Part shown: one piece after another, positions 6,746 through 8,366 of the stretch
How the letters are laid out: each line of letters opens with the position of its first letter
Position numbering within the stretch: the stretch's first letter is position 1
Source: Nocardioidaceae bacterium
Lineage (GTDB): Bacteria; Actinomycetota; Actinomycetes; Propionibacteriales; Nocardioidaceae
NCBI GenBank assembly: GCA_020438665.1
Contig: JAGQUE010000144.1
Span: forward strand, 1-8,366
DNA length: 8,366 nucleotides
Reading direction: 5' to 3'
Program-made: the position numbers and the translations under genes
The notes under the pieces: model-generated
What the model saw: only the letters and a program-made list of their open reading frames with translations
Databases searched by the model: none
Told to the model about the DNA's origin: nothing

Positions 6746-8366
6746 GTGCCGACGTCGATCCGACCCGGAGACGTGCTCGCCGGGCGCTATCGCCTCGACG
6801 ACCTGCTCAGCGAGAGCAGGGGCGCTCGCTTCTGGCGCGCCTTCGACCAGGTCCTGGCGCGGCCCGTTGCGGTGCACGTCATCCCCGCCCAGGACGACCG
6901 CGCGGCGGCGCTCCTCGACGCGGCCCGCCGGTCGGTCGTGGTCAAGGACCGGCGCTTCCTCCGCGTGCTCGACGCCGACGAGAACGACGACATCTGCTTC
7001 GTCGTCAACGAATGGGGCCAGGGCCGCTCGCTCGACATCCTGCTGGCGGGCGACGGCCCTCTCGACCCGACCCAGGCCGCGTGGATCGTCCGCGAGACCG
7101 CCGCAGCGCTCGCCGTGGCGCACGACGCGGACGTGACCCACAGCCGGCTCGTCCCCGAGAACGTCCTGCTCGACCACCACGGTGCGGTCCGTGTCATCGG
7201 CCTCGCCGTCGATGCCGCTCTCAACGGGCTGCCGGTCCTCGACAAGGAGACCGACGTCGAGGATCTCGTCGGCTGTCTCTATGCCGCCATGACAGGCCGG
7301 TGGGCCGGGCCGTCCGCGTCCGCTGTGCCCCCCGCCTATCGCGAGAACGGCCAGCTGCTGCGCCCCCGCCGGGTGCGGGGCGGCATCCCGCGGCCGCTCG
7401 ACGAGCTGTGCGCCGAGGTGCTCTGCGCGCCCCAGGGCGGCGCCCACGCCCGAGCCGCCTATGACCTCGCCACGGCACGCGGTGTCGCCGACTACCTGCG
7501 CACCGTCGCCGGCCAGCAGACCGACCTGTCGGGTCTCGCGCCGTCGGTGGGTCCGCGCCGCGAGCCTTGGGCCGCGCCGCCGTCGGCGGCGCCGGAACCG
7601 TCGACAGCCGCGCCCGGCGCGCGCCCCGTCGAGACCCCCCCGGTGGCCACAGCGGCCCCGTCGGGGACCGGCCCTGGCGCCGAGGAGGACCACGCCCCGC
7701 CGGCCGATAACGCTCCCACCGAGGTGAGAATCGCTGCCGACGGCGACGGCCCGACCGAGCCCGACCGCCCCGCACCGATCGGGGAGCAGCCGACCCAGGC
7801 CGGGATGCCGGTCTTCGAGGACGACGGCGAGGTCGGCTGGATCTCCCGACGCAGCGTGCCACCGGCCCCTCCGGAGCCGCCGGCGGCACCGCTGGCCAAG
7901 CCCCTCTTCGCGCCCGAGCCTCCGCCCGGCACACCCGCCCGGCGGGCACGGGTCCCCTCGGCAGGAGGGACCGGCACGTGGACCAACACCGGGACGAGCG
8001 CGGGGACCAACAGCGGGCCTGGAGCCACGACAGCGACGGGGACGGGCACCGGGAGCCGGGAGTTCTGGCCCTGGGACACCACCGGGTCGGCGACCGGCAG
8101 CGGTGCCTTCGCGGTCGAGGAGGACGAGACCACCATCCCCGGGCGCCGCTGGTTCCGGCTCGCGATCCTGGTCGCGGTGGCCGCCCTGGTGCTGCTGATG
8201 GCCATGGTGTTGCTCAACCTCAGCCGCGGCCGGACACCGCTCGGCACCGAGCCTGCGAAGCGCTCGCCCGCGGCCGCCGCCGGCTCGGCATCTCCGTTGG
8301 CGGGTCTCTCGGCACGCGATCTCGACCCGCAGGGCAGCCCACCGGAGGAGAACCCCGACCTGGCGC
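6746..8366 (+). CDS. Membrane-anchored Ser/Thr pseudokinase, MviN C-terminal type (partial, runs off right edge)
   Basis: The frame is open for 540 codons from GTG 6746 with no stop before the window end. Residues about 15-256 follow a PknB-like kinase fold, but every catalytic signature is lost. The glycine loop is SESRGA (22-27), the VAVK lysine is His44 (VAVH), HRDLKPEN is HSRLVPEN (132-139), and DFG is replaced by GLA (152-154). It is therefore expected to be inactive and to act as a scaffold. Residues about 260-468 are a Pro/Ala/Gly/Thr-rich disordered linker. EEDETTIP (458-465) precedes a single membrane helix at about 472-492. The outside part begins with DLDPQGSPPEENPD (525-538), which resembles the start of the extracellular beta-domain of MviN-type proteins. 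In mycobacterial MviN these domains are fused to MurJ and bind FhaA after PknB phosphorylation; here they form a separate gene 70 bp after murJ. The assignment as pseudokinase is firm; partner binding is inferred. Confidence 0.88.
   Translation, partial: MPTSIRPGDVLAGRYRLDDLLSESRGARFWRAFDQVLARPVAVHVIPAQDDRAAALLDAARRSVVVKDRRFLRVLDADENDDICFVVNEWGQGRSLDILLAGDGPLDPTQAAWIVRETAAALAVAHDADVTHSRLVPENVLLDHHGAVRVIGLAVDAALNGLPVLDKETDVEDLVGCLYAAMTGRWAGPSASAVPPAYRENGQLLRPRRVRGGIPRPLDELCAEVLCAPQGGAHARAAYDLATARGVADYLRTVAGQQTDLSGLAPSVGPRREPWAAPPSAAPEPSTAAPGARPVETPPVATAAPSGTGPGAEEDHAPPADNAPTEVRIAADGDGPTEPDRPAPIGEQPTQAGMPVFEDDGEVGWISRRSVPPAPPEPPAAPLAKPLFAPEPPPGTPARRARVPSAGGTGTWTNTGTSAGTNSGPGATTATGTGTGSREFWPWDTTGSATGSGAFAVEEDETTIPGRRWFRLAILVAVAALVLLMAMVLLNLSRGRTPLGTEPAKRSPAAAAGSASPLAGLSARDLDPQGSPPEENPDLA
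7964..8056 (+). repeat. Thr-Gly/Asn-Ser low-complexity tract in the pseudokinase linker
   Basis: Residues about 407-438 are dominated by T, G, N, S and A (GTGTWTNTGTSAGTNS, then ATGTGTGS). The DNA is built from imperfect ACSGGG/ACCAAC units. It looks like a slippage-prone disordered spacer between the cytoplasmic pseudokinase and the membrane helix, likely to vary in length between strains. Confidence 0.6.

Noticed and set aside
5757..7136. Plus-strand open frame bridging murJ and the pseudokinase gene
   Set aside because: Arg/Pro/Ala-rich out-of-frame translation; the real frames on both sides show family motifs and a ribosome binding site at 6735.
6485..7693. Minus-strand open frame opposite the murJ end and pseudokinase (402 codons)
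   Set aside because: It crosses the intergenic gap and lies antisense to two supported genes; its product is Arg/Gly-rich with no domain.
7964..8056. ACC/GGG-rich tract considered as a CRISPR or tandem-repeat array
   Set aside because: The units are short, imperfect and in frame, encoding a disordered Thr/Gly linker; there are no spacers.

Overview
The window is about 70% G+C. Coding regions end almost all codons in G or C, three plus-strand genes start with GTG, and promoters appear to be leaderless. Together with the gene order (tRNA nucleotidyltransferase, DUF6049-type protein, MurJ flippase, MviN-type pseudokinase), this points to a high-GC actinomycete. It is probably from the Nocardioides/Propionibacteriales side, because MurJ and the pseudokinase are separate genes here. 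In mycobacteria and relatives this gene block lies close to the replication origin, usually followed by sigM, trxB/trxA and parA/parB. That is inferred from synteny; no origin lies inside the window.

Layout: (1) bases 1-1319, plus strand, hold the C-terminal part of a secreted protein built of tandem HYR (hyalin-repeat) Ig-like modules, its start lying off the left edge. (2) bases 1342-2766, minus strand, encode a complete actinobacterial CCA tRNA nucleotidyltransferase, convergent with the HYR gene across a 22-bp gap that carries a small hairpin. (3) bases 2767-2866 are a short divergent promoter region with two identical TAGAGT -10 boxes pointing in opposite directions, and a double G6 run. 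(4) bases 2867-4996 encode an exported, membrane-anchored DUF6049-type protein. (5) bases 4993-6675 encode MurJ, the lipid II flippase, overlapping the previous stop by 4 bp. (6) bases 6746 to the right edge encode a serine/threonine pseudokinase with a long Pro/Ala/Thr/Gly linker, one membrane helix and the beginning of an extracellular domain. This gene is cut by the window end.

Genes 4-6 form a cell-wall module. MurJ moves lipid II across the membrane. The pseudokinase corresponds to the regulatory domains fused to MurJ in mycobacterial MviN, which recruits an FHA protein after phosphorylation. The DUF6049-type protein sits outside the membrane next to them with unknown function. The most notable points are the MviN split, complete loss of kinase catalytic residues, a GarA-like Thr-Thr motif beside the membrane helix, the mirrored leaderless promoters, and a context-dependent preference for the Tyr codon TAT in an otherwise C-ending genome. 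I found no CRISPR array, mobile element, tRNA or rRNA. The core genes are known families; I do not see a wholly new system here.
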